From positions 34,193-98,192 of the forward strand of contig JAEYOM010000123.1 of NCBI GenBank assembly GCA_023411715.1: DNA of 64,000 bases. The letters are read 5' to 3'. Positions 51,411-59,391 of this stretch are shown here, piece by piece (the first letter of the stretch is position 1; each line of letters opens with the position of its first letter). This DNA is from Bacillota bacterium. Its GTDB lineage: Bacteria; Bacillota; Clostridia; Acetivibrionales; DTU013. Both the position numbers and the translations under genes were made by a program. The notes under the pieces were generated by a model that searched no databases, was not told the origin of the DNA, and saw only the letters and a program-made list of their open reading frames with translations.

Positions 51411-52358
51411 TCAAGCAAATAAAATTTGGCCGATTTGCCTCGACAAACTGGTCTTCCAGAAATCGAACTTTGAAATGATCTCCATTCTTTTCAATTTATT
51501 AACTGTCGGGATTGAGATATATGCCGCTAAAACACGTTTATTTTCTTCCGACAGCTGATCACAATAGGCCTGCATGAAGCTCTCCGCTTGGACGTATGTA
51601 GAATTTAGAGCTGAACATGTTTGTTCCATATAAATCATTTCTTTAAATATGTATGAAATTTTATCTACGTTTTTTGCACCGACCTCGTTGCCTTTATGCT
51701 GCCTATAAAGAACTGTCGGCTTATCTATAAAACCTATATGTCCAAAAGCAGCTGCAACTAGAGCACACCACCAATCATGCATTAAGGCTGCTTCTGGTAT
51801 GTTATGTATTTTATCTGCTAAAGCCCGATTTATCATCATAGTGCAGCCAGTTACAATATTTTGTACAAGAAGATTGTTAAAACCGTTTCTGGTATAGTCA
51901 AGCCTTTCGTAAGTAATCAAGGATCGTGCAATATTATTTAATTGATCGTCAGTTATGGTTAAGTCTGTATGGATCAAAACCGGTTTATCCTTGCCAATCG
52001 TCTTTTCAACCTCCAGCATTTTCATGTAAGTTGTTTCGATTTTATCGGAAAGCCAGACATCATCCTGATCACAGGTCATAATATAATCAGTTCCAACATA
52101 ACGGTGAAACATATCAAAAAAATTATTTTTTGCTGAACCTGATGCACAATCACGACGGAAAAAATATATTTTATTTTTATATCGATTCACGAATTTCTCG
52201 GCGATCTCACAAGTCCTATCGACAGAACCATCATCCTGTATAATCAGCTTCCAATTATTATTGGTCTGATTGATTATCGACTCGATCTGCTCTGTAATAT
52301 ATTTTTCGCCATTATAAACTGCCATTAAAATCGTGATCGAAGGTTCTGTAATAGTCAT
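51411..52358 (-). CDS. Family-2 glycosyltransferase (rhamnosyltransferase-like)
   Basis: A 315-residue GT-A protein: SITILMAVYNGEKYITEQIE, IIQDDGSVDRTCEIA, DYIMTCDQDDVWLSDKIETT and ALMHDWWCALVAAAFGHIGF, VLYRQHKGNEVGA. The QDDVWxxxKIE form with HDWW and YRQH is typical of putative rhamnosyltransferases. It lies between the O-antigen-ligase-like gene and the dTDP-rhamnose genes, which fits use of dTDP-rhamnose. ATG 52358 follows GAAAGGTTTAAT. Confidence 0.9.
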   Translation of the reverse strand: MTITEPSITILMAVYNGEKYITEQIESIINQTNNNWKLIIQDDGSVDRTCEIAEKFVNRYKNKIYFFRRDCASGSAKNNFFDMFHRYVGTDYIMTCDQDDVWLSDKIETTYMKMLEVEKTIGKDKPVLIHTDLTITDDQLNNIARSLITYERLDYTRNGFNNLLVQNIVTGCTMMINRALADKIHNIPEAALMHDWWCALVAAAFGHIGFIDKPTVLYRQHKGNEVGAKNVDKISYIFKEMIYMEQTCSALNSTYVQAESFMQAYCDQLSEENKRVLAAYISIPTVNKLKRMEIISKFDFWKTSLSRQIGQILFA

Positions 52359-52404
52359 ATTAAACCTTTCATAAAAATTACCTTACTGTCTGCAATAGTT
52401 TAAT

Positions 52405-54300
52405 TTAGAGTTCCGTTTGATTTTTAAGCTTCACGTTTATCCCTATCCCCAGCCCAAGCAGCACCCAGAATACAGGCGCAACCGAAACTACGCTATCGTT
52501 GAACAAAGCAGCGGCCGCATACCCGCAGAATGCCGTAAAGCAAGCCGCACCGGCTGCAGGTAAAAAGCCGGACCATACTGAACCGCTTCTTAAGTATATC
52601 TTTATACTGGAGACAAAGTAAATAATAAACAGCGCCAGCATAGCCAGCAGCGAAAGCACACCTGTGTTCAGTGCTGTCTGCAGGTACATGTTATGCGCCT
52701 TATCGACAAAAATATTACCTGTTTGATAGAACCTGAGTTTATTGAGAAAATCGTATTGTGGGAAGTATATGGCAAACGTATCAGGGCCATGGCCTATAAG
52801 CACCGTATTCTTCAGGAGCGGTATCGTTCTTGACCATATATATCCCCTGTTCGAACCAATTGATTCCATCCCCTGGAAACCAAAAGCTTCTATGTCCCTG
52901 CCATTCCTGTAAGTCAGCCATCTGTTGGTAGGACTTTGCAAACCTTGCTGCGTGAATGCGACATCCAACAGGTGATAATCATTATAATAGACTTCCATTA
53001 GGCCCTGATCCGGTCGTGTGTTTAATTTTATATTTTCAAAACGTTTATCCGTAAACGTTATATTGTTATTGCTGACTGCCATAGGAATTACCTTATCATT
53101 CTCGTCTATTGCCCTTATTGTCTGATTATCTGTCTCAATAATAAACGTGCCTTTTTCAGTTACCAACCGCAGCTTTTTATCATCCAGCCTGACATCCGAT
53201 AGTCCGACAAGAGCTTTATCCAATACTTGTTGTGTTTCAGTGGTATCTGCTTTGTCCTCAAAAGTTGCCATGTATTCAAGACGTGCGATTATCGAACCGT
53301 TCGTTGCAAAATTCAGCACAGCTAAACCACATACCGATACCAAAACCGCTGATAAAGCAATCCATTTATGTGTCCAGATGCTTTTTCTCGAAATCACAAG
53401 TAGAACTAAAACTGCGAAACCGGTGCCTGCGATACCCGCGCGTGAACCGCTTCCGATCAGGTTGATGACAGCAAAAAGAAGGATCGCCAGCACGGTCAGT
53501 TTCTGCCATAGCTTTTTAAGCCAGACTATCAGAATAATAAGTATAGGGATCAGCATAGCCATATAGCTTCCGACATAATTCGGATTATAAAGAGTCGAAT
53601 AAACAAGGTTTCCCAAAATATTAGGCTTAATCCTGCCCCCTTTAAGAGAGGCAGGCGTTATCAGGCTTGAAATGAACTGTGAATCGAAATAGTTGGCCCC
53701 AAAATACTGGAATACCCCCAATATCGAAATGACTGTCGCAGATGCCAGCAAGCAGCCAAAGAGTATCTTTATGGATTTTTCATCCTGGAAGATGTTCATT
53801 GCCAGAAATAGTATTGCACAGTATGCTACAAGAACTATTGCGCCCTCAAACCTATCGAGAAAGCCGAAAAACGCGACCTGTTTATATTCTGAAGCGGTTG
53901 CCGAAATAAAAGCCAGTAACGCAAATATGCCGGCAGGAATATAATATAGCTTCTTTGCCTTTTCAAAGGGGTTATCCCTTCTCATAAATAAGTAGAGAAG
54001 CAGGCCTGCGCCTGTAAATATCAGCAGATAGACCATCTTATAATATGAAAATATGTCATAACGTATGCTCTGCCCGTCCCAGTAAAGGTTTCCCGGATCA
54101 TTTACAATGAACTTCTTTACGTAAATAATTAGCGGTACCAAAGCAATTATTAAATAGAGCGGGAGTGCCAGGTATGTATAATGATTTGGATTTATATGAT
54201 TAATGTGTTTACTTTTTGAACCCGGGTTTCTCTGGGAATATGGCTTTCCGGCAGAGCCGGATCTTTTATTTGAATTCTTTTGCGCAGCCAAAATCAACAC
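52405..54300 (-). CDS. O-antigen ligase/polymerase-like membrane protein (Wzy/WaaL family)
   Basis: A 631-residue protein with 10-12 transmembrane helices and a large outer loop of about 150 residues (about 345-500, QQVLDKALVGLSDVRLDDKK onward). The conserved region RGYIWSRTIPLLKNTVLIGH with GPDTF and KAHNMYLQTALNTGVLSLL is the Wzy_C/ligase signature with its catalytic-type His. GSGSRAGIAGTGFAVLVLL is the family Arg-containing helix. It polymerises or ligates undecaprenyl-linked glycan outside the membrane. GTG 54300 with GAGGGGGC is close to the ribosome site, and the next TTG codon is an alternative start. It heads the long minus-strand run. Confidence 0.88.
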   Translation of the reverse strand: MLILAAQKNSNKRSGSAGKPYSQRNPGSKSKHINHINPNHYTYLALPLYLIIALVPLIIYVKKFIVNDPGNLYWDGQSIRYDIFSYYKMVYLLIFTGAGLLLYLFMRRDNPFEKAKKLYYIPAGIFALLAFISATASEYKQVAFFGFLDRFEGAIVLVAYCAILFLAMNIFQDEKSIKILFGCLLASATVISILGVFQYFGANYFDSQFISSLITPASLKGGRIKPNILGNLVYSTLYNPNYVGSYMAMLIPILIILIVWLKKLWQKLTVLAILLFAVINLIGSGSRAGIAGTGFAVLVLLVISRKSIWTHKWIALSAVLVSVCGLAVLNFATNGSIIARLEYMATFEDKADTTETQQVLDKALVGLSDVRLDDKKLRLVTEKGTFIIETDNQTIRAIDENDKVIPMAVSNNNITFTDKRFENIKLNTRPDQGLMEVYYNDYHLLDVAFTQQGLQSPTNRWLTYRNGRDIEAFGFQGMESIGSNRGYIWSRTIPLLKNTVLIGHGPDTFAIYFPQYDFLNKLRFYQTGNIFVDKAHNMYLQTALNTGVLSLLAMLALFIIYFVSSIKIYLRSGSVWSGFLPAAGAACFTAFCGYAAAALFNDSVVSVAPVFWVLLGLGIGINVKLKNQTEL

Positions 54301-54363
54301 GCCCCCTCACATATGTGTTAATTCTACCATATGTGATTTTATTTTTGAAGAACTATTTGGCTA

Positions 54364-54392
54364 TTGAAATGAATACTTCTACGTGTTATAAT
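54364..54392 (+). promoter_or_regulatory. Promoter of tRNA-Glu
   Basis: TTGAAA (54364-54369), a 17-base spacer and TATAAT (54387-54392), 47 bases before the tRNA. Confidence 0.75.
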
Positions 54393-54439
54393 ATCACTTG
54401 CGGTTGAAGCATATCGCTATTACCACAGCAAACAAATAT

Positions 54440-54515
54440 GGCCCATTGGTCAAGCGGCCTAAGACACCGCCCTCTCACGGCGGTAACAGCGGTTCGAATC
54501 CGCTATGGGTCACCA
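54440..54515 (+). tRNA. tRNA-Glu (anticodon CUC)
   Basis: The acceptor arm GGCCCAT pairs with ATGGGTC, the D-arm carries GGTCAAGCGGCC, the anticodon stem CCGCC/GGCGG holds loop CTCTCAC with CTC at 34-36, and the T-arm is GCGGTTCGAATCCGC. The CCA end is encoded (54513-54515). It reads GAG codons. The only RNA gene seen in the window, it marks the right edge of the glycan locus. Confidence 0.95.
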
Positions 54516-54547
54516 AAAAGTCACTTCCTTTTGGAAGTGACTTTTTA
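54516..54547 (+). terminator. Terminator of tRNA-Glu
   Basis: AAAAGTCACTTCC (54516-54528), loop TTTT and GGAAGTGACTTTT (54533-54545). Confidence 0.85.
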
Positions 54548-54567
54548 TGTCTGCTGTAGTTGCAGTT

Positions 54568-54604
54568 AAAGAAGTCAGTCACTCTAACGGCTGGCTTCTT
54601 TTTG
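54568..54604 (+). terminator. Second terminator-like hairpin
   Basis: AAAGAAGTCAGTC (54568-54580) pairs with GGCTGGCTTCTTT (54589-54601) including two G-U pairs, followed by TTT. It lies 20 bases beyond the first terminator. Confidence 0.6.
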
Positions 54605-54695
54605 GGGTCGAGAATGGACTCGGCACACCCGGTCGAAAAGCTATACATTCATTTTTGTTGCAGCTCATAGTATTTCGGGCTCGAATCTCGCCCAA

Positions 54696-56063
54696 TTACT
54701 CTCTCTCGCTCATAGGTACATAATTCCTTTTAGCCTCAACGTTCTTATACGCAGGACGAATTATTCTGCCGCCATTCACAAGCTCCTCTATCCTATGTGC
54801 GCACCAGCCTGCCATCCTGCCTATTGCAAAAATAGGTGTGAACAGCTCGACAGGGATGTTCAGGAGGCTGTAAACAAAACCGGAGTAAAAGTCGACGTTT
54901 GCGCACATGACCTTGCTGCTCTTCTTCTCCTGGAAGAATATTTCGGGAGCGAGTTTTTCTATGGTCGTATAGAGTCTGTATTCATCTTCAAGCCCCTTTT
55001 CCTTCGACAAGGCCTCGGCTTTCTGTTTGAGCAGTATCGTCCTTGGATCCGACAGAGTATATACGGCATGGCCTATCCCGTATATCAGGCCGCTGCGGTC
55101 AAAGGCCTCCTTCCGCATTATCATGGCCAGGTAAGCCCCGACCTCCTCCTCATCTTCCCAATTCTTCACATTGCTTTTTATCTCTTCCATCATATCCATT
55201 ACCTTTAGGTTCGCGCCGCCGTGCTGCGGACCTTTGAGAGACCCTATCGCGGCAGCGATGGCCGAGTAAGTATCGGTACCTGTCGACGTAACTACATGTG
55301 CTACGAATGTTGAATTATTGCCGCCGCCGTGTTCCGCGTGAAGGACCAGCGCCAGATCCAGCATTTCGGCTTCGGAAGCGGTATAAGAGCTGTCAGGGCG
55401 GATCATGTGAAGTATGTTTTCCGCTGTGCTGAGATCGTTGGAAGGGTTGTGAATGTACAGAGATCGGCCGTCATAATAATGTGATTTTGCCTGATAGCCG
55501 TAGGCCGCCATCGTAGGAAGCCTGGCAATTAACTCGATGCACTGCCTCAATGTGTTTTTCAGGCTTATATCATCGGGATTCGCGTCGTACGAATATGATG
55601 CGAGTACGCCTCTGGCAAGCTTGTTCATAATATCCTTGCTGGGAGCCTTCATTATCATATCTTCCGTAAATCCGGCAGGCAGCGCCCTCAGTTCGCCAAG
55701 CAGGCCCTGGAATTCCTCTAATTCGGTTCTATTGGGAAGTCTGCCGACCAGCAGAAGATAGCAGCATTCTTCGAAGCCAAAACGCTTTTCACTCTGAAAA
55801 CCACGGACGAAATCGTTGATTTCCATCCCACGGTACAAAAGACGTCCCTCTATCGGGACCTTCTCCTCCTCGTCATAAATATATGCCCTGACGTCTCCTA
55901 TCTCTGTCAGGCCGACAAGCACGCCTGTTCCGTCCGCATCGCGCAGCCCTCTTTTGACGTTGTATTTTGTGTATAATTCCGGATCTATCTTGTCATTCTC
56001 TTCAACTATGGCGCCAAGCTTGTCGATAAGTCTGCCTCTTTCCTCAGTCTTCATTTTACCCAT
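54696..56063 (-). CDS. Citrate synthase (Si-type fold)
   Basis: The start is taken at ATG 56063 (MGKMKTEERGRLIDKLGAIV), which follows GGGGAGGAGTGAAAGT; the open frame continues back to 56150 without a site. The 455-residue protein has the citrate-synthase blocks GRLLYRGMEINDFV, LVLHAEHGGGNNSTFVAHV (catalytic His), GLIYGIGHAVYTLSDPR (second His), and CANVDFYSGFVYSLL (catalytic Asp). It condenses acetyl-CoA (possibly also propionyl-CoA) with oxaloacetate. It is the last gene of a same-strand set with the Re-type synthase, aconitase and GntR genes. A 2-methylcitrate synthase cannot be excluded. Confidence 0.92.
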   Translation of the reverse strand: MGKMKTEERGRLIDKLGAIVEENDKIDPELYTKYNVKRGLRDADGTGVLVGLTEIGDVRAYIYDEEEKVPIEGRLLYRGMEINDFVRGFQSEKRFGFEECCYLLLVGRLPNRTELEEFQGLLGELRALPAGFTEDMIMKAPSKDIMNKLARGVLASYSYDANPDDISLKNTLRQCIELIARLPTMAAYGYQAKSHYYDGRSLYIHNPSNDLSTAENILHMIRPDSSYTASEAEMLDLALVLHAEHGGGNNSTFVAHVVTSTGTDTYSAIAAAIGSLKGPQHGGANLKVMDMMEEIKSNVKNWEDEEEVGAYLAMIMRKEAFDRSGLIYGIGHAVYTLSDPRTILLKQKAEALSKEKGLEDEYRLYTTIEKLAPEIFFQEKKSSKVMCANVDFYSGFVYSLLNIPVELFTPIFAIGRMAGWCAHRIEELVNGGRIIRPAYKNVEAKRNYVPMSERE

Positions 56064-56261
56064 ACTTTCACTCCTCCCCAAAAATACTAGTAATATCTGG
56101 CCGAAAGAATCATTACTGCTTATAAAATACAGGGGTAAATTACTGCTCACCCCTGTCGGTTAACACAAACGTGCTATTGTTACAGCAAGCTGTGCGTCTT
56201 CTTTGACACCAAGCCTGTAATGCCATTTATCCGTACTTTTATTAGATGTTTATTAGGTGTA

Positions 56262-56365
56262 TCGTCCGGCAGCCCGCTTCGTCCGTCAGCTTACACCATC
56301 CGGCAGCCCGCTTCGTCCGGCAGCTTGCATCGTCCGGCAGCTTGCATCGTCCGGCAGCCAGCATC
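56262..56365. repeat. Approximately 17-bp tandem repeat, about six units
   Basis: Units of CGTCCGGCAGCTTGCAT with variants (GGCAGCCCGCTT, GGCAGCCAGCAT) fill 56262-56365 between the GntR stop (56375) and the citrate synthase gene. The core GGCAGCCCGCT is shared with the 59201 array. Confidence 0.85.
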
Positions 56366-56374
56366 GTTTTCAGC

Positions 56375-57034
56375 TTACTTCGCTTTCAGTCTTAGCAGAT
56401 TGTTGCTGGCATTCCTGACATGCTCCGTCGCCAGTTTTTCCGCTCTGTCGGCGTCTTTTCCGGCAATGGCCTGCATAATTGCCTTGTGCTCATTTAGCAC
56501 CTCCATCGCCCTTTGCGAATCGCTCATAGAAACTTTTCGCGCCTTCTGCACATATTGATGAAACGTGCTGAGCGTATGCATCAATGGTTTGCTCTTGCAA
56601 GCCCTGTAAATAATATCGTGGAATCGTGTATCAAGCTGAAGAAGGTGGCTGTTGTCGCTCCTGACTGTGTAGAATTCCTCCAGTTCCAGAGCTTCCTTCA
56701 GTTCATCCAGTTCCTGCGGAGTGATCTTTTCAGCCGCCCACCTTGCGGCAAGGCCTTCGATAAGCATCCTTATTGCATATATATCCTGTGTGTCCTGAGC
56801 CGAAACACCCTTTACTATAACTCCCTTGTTCGGTATGGACTGTACAAGCCCCTCTAGTTCAAGCTGCCTTAGCGCTTCCCTTATCGGCGTCCTGCTTACC
56901 CCAAGTTCTTCCGACAGTTTGGTTTCTATCAGATTATCGCCCGGTTCATAAACTCCGTTCAGGATATCGTTATGCAATTGTGAGAATACTCGGCCCCTTA
57001 AGGAAGACTGGGGGTCGGCGTCCGGATAATCCAC
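56375..57034 (-). CDS. GntR-family regulator of the FCD/FadR type
   Basis: The start is taken at GTG 57034 (VDYPDADPQSSLRGRVFSQL), which follows AAAGGAGTGAAGAAA. The open frame runs back to ATG 57160 but only through a 48-bp tandem duplication. The 219-residue protein has the GntR helix-turn-helix (LIETKLSEELGVSRTPIREA, LRQLELEGLVQSIPNKGVIV) and an all-helical FCD effector domain with the metal-type residues Asp (LDTRFHDIIY) and His (LNEHKAIMQAI, ATEHVRNAS). Such regulators sense small carboxylic acids. Being inside the citrate-forming set, it probably regulates that operon, perhaps through the palindrome at 60848. Confidence 0.9.
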   Translation of the reverse strand: MDYPDADPQSSLRGRVFSQLHNDILNGVYEPGDNLIETKLSEELGVSRTPIREALRQLELEGLVQSIPNKGVIVKGVSAQDTQDIYAIRMLIEGLAARWAAEKITPQELDELKEALELEEFYTVRSDNSHLLQLDTRFHDIIYRACKSKPLMHTLSTFHQYVQKARKVSMSDSQRAMEVLNEHKAIMQAIAGKDADRAEKLATEHVRNASNNLLRLKAK

Positions 57035-57049
57035 TTTCTTCACTCCTTT

Positions 57050-57145
57050 GGATGTTTTAGAGGTAATCCGCGCCATCGGCGCTAAACATCCTTCTTTGGA
57101 TGTTTTATAGGTAATCCGCGCCATCGGCGCTAAACATCCTTCTTT
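57050..57145. repeat. 48-bp tandem duplication, each unit a hairpin, in the GntR leader
   Basis: Two units, 57050-57097 and 57098-57145, differ at one base. Each carries GGATGTTT ... AAACATCC ends enclosing GCGCC-ATC-GGCGC. They lie just upstream of the GntR ribosome site on the minus strand. If the upstream ATG 57160 were used they would encode KEGCLAPMARIT twice. Confidence 0.8.
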
Positions 57146-57248
57146 ATGGTTACATTTCAATGCAGCCGCATATCATACCAACGTGGCTTTCCCGCTATAC
57201 AACCTATCCGGCGTCCGGATGTTGCCAATTGCTATACTTTAGCTGCTG

Positions 57249-59177
57249 TTACTTACTCTGCTTCCTGGTGAAATTCAGCAGTCCGCCAGCCAGTATCATA
57301 TCGATCTGTCTGCCGGATAATGAGGTATTTACCCTGATCTTGGTGTTATTTGTCCTGTTCGTGAGCAACAGTTCGTTTCCGGTCTTGATCTGCTCTACGG
57401 CATTTTCTAGAACCAGAATATCACCCTGGCTGATCCTGTCATAATCCGCCTCATCCGCAAAGGTCATCGGCAATATGCCTGAGTTTATCAAATTCGCCAT
57501 ATGGATTCTTGCGAAGGATTTCGCCACAACACCCTTTATTCCGAGCTGAAGTGGAGCCAGTGCGGCATGTTCGCGGCTTGAACCCTGCCCGTAGTTCGAA
57601 CCGCCGATAATAAATCCCCCGCCGTTTTTCTGCGCACGTTTCGGGAAGTCGGGATCGCACGGCGTCAGGCAGTATTCCGCAAGGTAGGGTATATTTGACC
57701 TGTACGGCAGTAATTTTGCATTTGAGGGCATTATATGGTCCGTTGTAATGTTATCGCCTACTTTGATGAGCGCAACGCCTTCAACTTTCTCCGGGAGCTC
57801 CTTGTTTATCGGGAACGGCTTGATATTCGGGCCTCTGACGACTTTAACAGCATTGTCCTCGGGCGCGGGGGCAACGACCATGTTATCGTTTATAAAAAAT
57901 CTGTCCGGCATCTTTACTTCGGGCGCCTCGCCGAATGTGCGCGGATCGGTCAGAACTCCGGCCAACGCGCTTACAGCGGCAGTTTCGGGGCTGACCAGGT
58001 ATACGCCCGCCGATTTGGTCCCGCTTCTGCCTTCAAAGTTCCTGTTGAAGGTTCTAAGAGAGATCGCATCTGTCGCAGGAGCCTGCCCCATGCCTATGCA
58101 GGGACCGCATGCCGATTCCAGTATTCTTGCTCCGGCTGCGACCATATCCGCAAGGGCACCTTCCTGTGCAAGCATGGTCAATACCTGCTTCGAACCGGGG
58201 GCAATAACAAGGCTCACTCCGGGATGGACGGTCTTTCCTTTCAGTATGCGTGCAACCTTTATCATGTCCATGTACGATGAATTGGTGCAGCTGCCGATTG
58301 CTACCTGATCGACCTTTATCGGTCCGATCTTCGATATGGCTTCCACATTGTCCGGGCTGTGCGGTTTTGCAGCCAGCGGTTCAATAACGCCCAGATCTAT
58401 CGCAACCTCTTCGTCATAAGCAGCGTCAGCGTCAGGAAGCAGCTCGATCCAGTCGTTCTCTCTCCCCTGTGCCTTCAGGAATGCCTTCGTAACGGCATCG
58501 CTCGGGAAAATCGAAGTCGTTGCACCCAGTTCCGCACCCATATTGGTGATCGTGGCCCTTTCGGGTACCGTCAACGAGGCAACGCCGTCGCCGGCATACT
58601 CTATGACCTTGCCAACGCCGCCTTTTACGGTCAGCAGGCGCAGAACCTCGAGAATAACATCCTTTGCGGAGACCCAGGGCTTCAGCTTACCTTCCAGTGT
58701 AACCCTGCACACCTTCGGCATCGTCATATAATACGGTCCGCCGCCCATTGCCACTGCAACATCCAGGCCGCCTGCGCCTATCGCGAGCATTCCGATGCCG
58801 CCGCCTGTGGGGGTATGACTGTCGGAGCCAAGCAGCGTCATGCCCGGCATGTCGAATCTCTCCAGCTGCACCTGATGGCAGATGCCGTTTCCAGGGCGTG
58901 AAAAGTAAATACCGTGTTTTGAGGTAACAGTCTGGATATATTTGTGGTCATCCGCGTTTTCAAAACCCGCCTGCAGTGTGTTATGATCGATATACGCCAC
59001 CGACCTTTTAGTCTTTACCCTCGGAATACCTATTGCCTCAAACTGTAGATATGCCATAGTTCCCGTCGAATCCTGTGTCAGCGTCTGATCGATTTTGATC
59101 GAGATTTCACTTCCAGGTATCATCTCTCCGCTGATAAGGTGATCTTTGATTATTTTCTGTGCCAGATTCAAGCCCAT
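57249..59177 (-). CDS. Aconitate hydratase (monomeric, about 640-residue type)
   Basis: A 642-residue aconitase. The Fe-S ligands are in AIGSCTNSSYMDMIKVARIL and ILESACGPCIGMGQAPATDA. The substrate blocks are GSDSHTPTGGGIGMLAIGAG and IIGGSNYGQGSSREHAALAP. It has the two-part domain order of the mitochondrial/homoaconitase-like group rather than the about 890-residue AcnA. It isomerises citrate to isocitrate through cis-aconitate. ATG 59177 follows CTGGAGGGACTGAA. It stands between the Re-citrate synthase and regulator genes, consistent with glutamate-oriented citrate metabolism. No isocitrate dehydrogenase gene is in the window. Confidence 0.94.
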   Translation of the reverse strand: MGLNLAQKIIKDHLISGEMIPGSEISIKIDQTLTQDSTGTMAYLQFEAIGIPRVKTKRSVAYIDHNTLQAGFENADDHKYIQTVTSKHGIYFSRPGNGICHQVQLERFDMPGMTLLGSDSHTPTGGGIGMLAIGAGGLDVAVAMGGGPYYMTMPKVCRVTLEGKLKPWVSAKDVILEVLRLLTVKGGVGKVIEYAGDGVASLTVPERATITNMGAELGATTSIFPSDAVTKAFLKAQGRENDWIELLPDADAAYDEEVAIDLGVIEPLAAKPHSPDNVEAISKIGPIKVDQVAIGSCTNSSYMDMIKVARILKGKTVHPGVSLVIAPGSKQVLTMLAQEGALADMVAAGARILESACGPCIGMGQAPATDAISLRTFNRNFEGRSGTKSAGVYLVSPETAAVSALAGVLTDPRTFGEAPEVKMPDRFFINDNMVVAPAPEDNAVKVVRGPNIKPFPINKELPEKVEGVALIKVGDNITTDHIMPSNAKLLPYRSNIPYLAEYCLTPCDPDFPKRAQKNGGGFIIGGSNYGQGSSREHAALAPLQLGIKGVVAKSFARIHMANLINSGILPMTFADEADYDRISQGDILVLENAVEQIKTGNELLLTNRTNNTKIRVNTSLSGRQIDMILAGGLLNFTRKQSK

Positions 59178-59200
59178 TTCAGTCCCTCCAGATAATAAGT

Positions 59201-59360
59201 ATTGTTTGCGGCAGCCCGCTGTTGTTTGCGGCAGCCCGCTGTTGTTTGCGGCAGCCCGCTGTTGTTTACGGCAGCCCGCTGTTGTTTACGGCAGCCCGCT
59301 GTTGTTTGCGGCAGCCCGCTGTTGTTTGTGGCAGCCCGCTGTTGCTTACGGCAGCCCGCT
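59201..59360. repeat. 20-bp tandem repeat, eight units
   Basis: Eight consecutive 20-base units GTTGTTTGCGGCAGCCCGCT with one or two substitutions (GTTGTTTACG, GTTGTTTGTG, GTTGCTTACG) occupy 59201-59360, between the Re-citrate synthase stop (59392) and the aconitase start (59177). There are no spacers, so this is not a CRISPR array. Confidence 0.95.
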
Positions 59361-59391
59361 GTTGTTTTTATGCCGTTTTATCTATGTCCGC

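Noticed and set aside
57735..58901. Long plus-strand ORFs opposite aconitase
   Set aside because: They mirror the aconitase coding sequence and have no independent support.
59201..59360. Possible CRISPR array
   Set aside because: Units are contiguous 20-mers without unique spacers, and there are no cas genes nearby.
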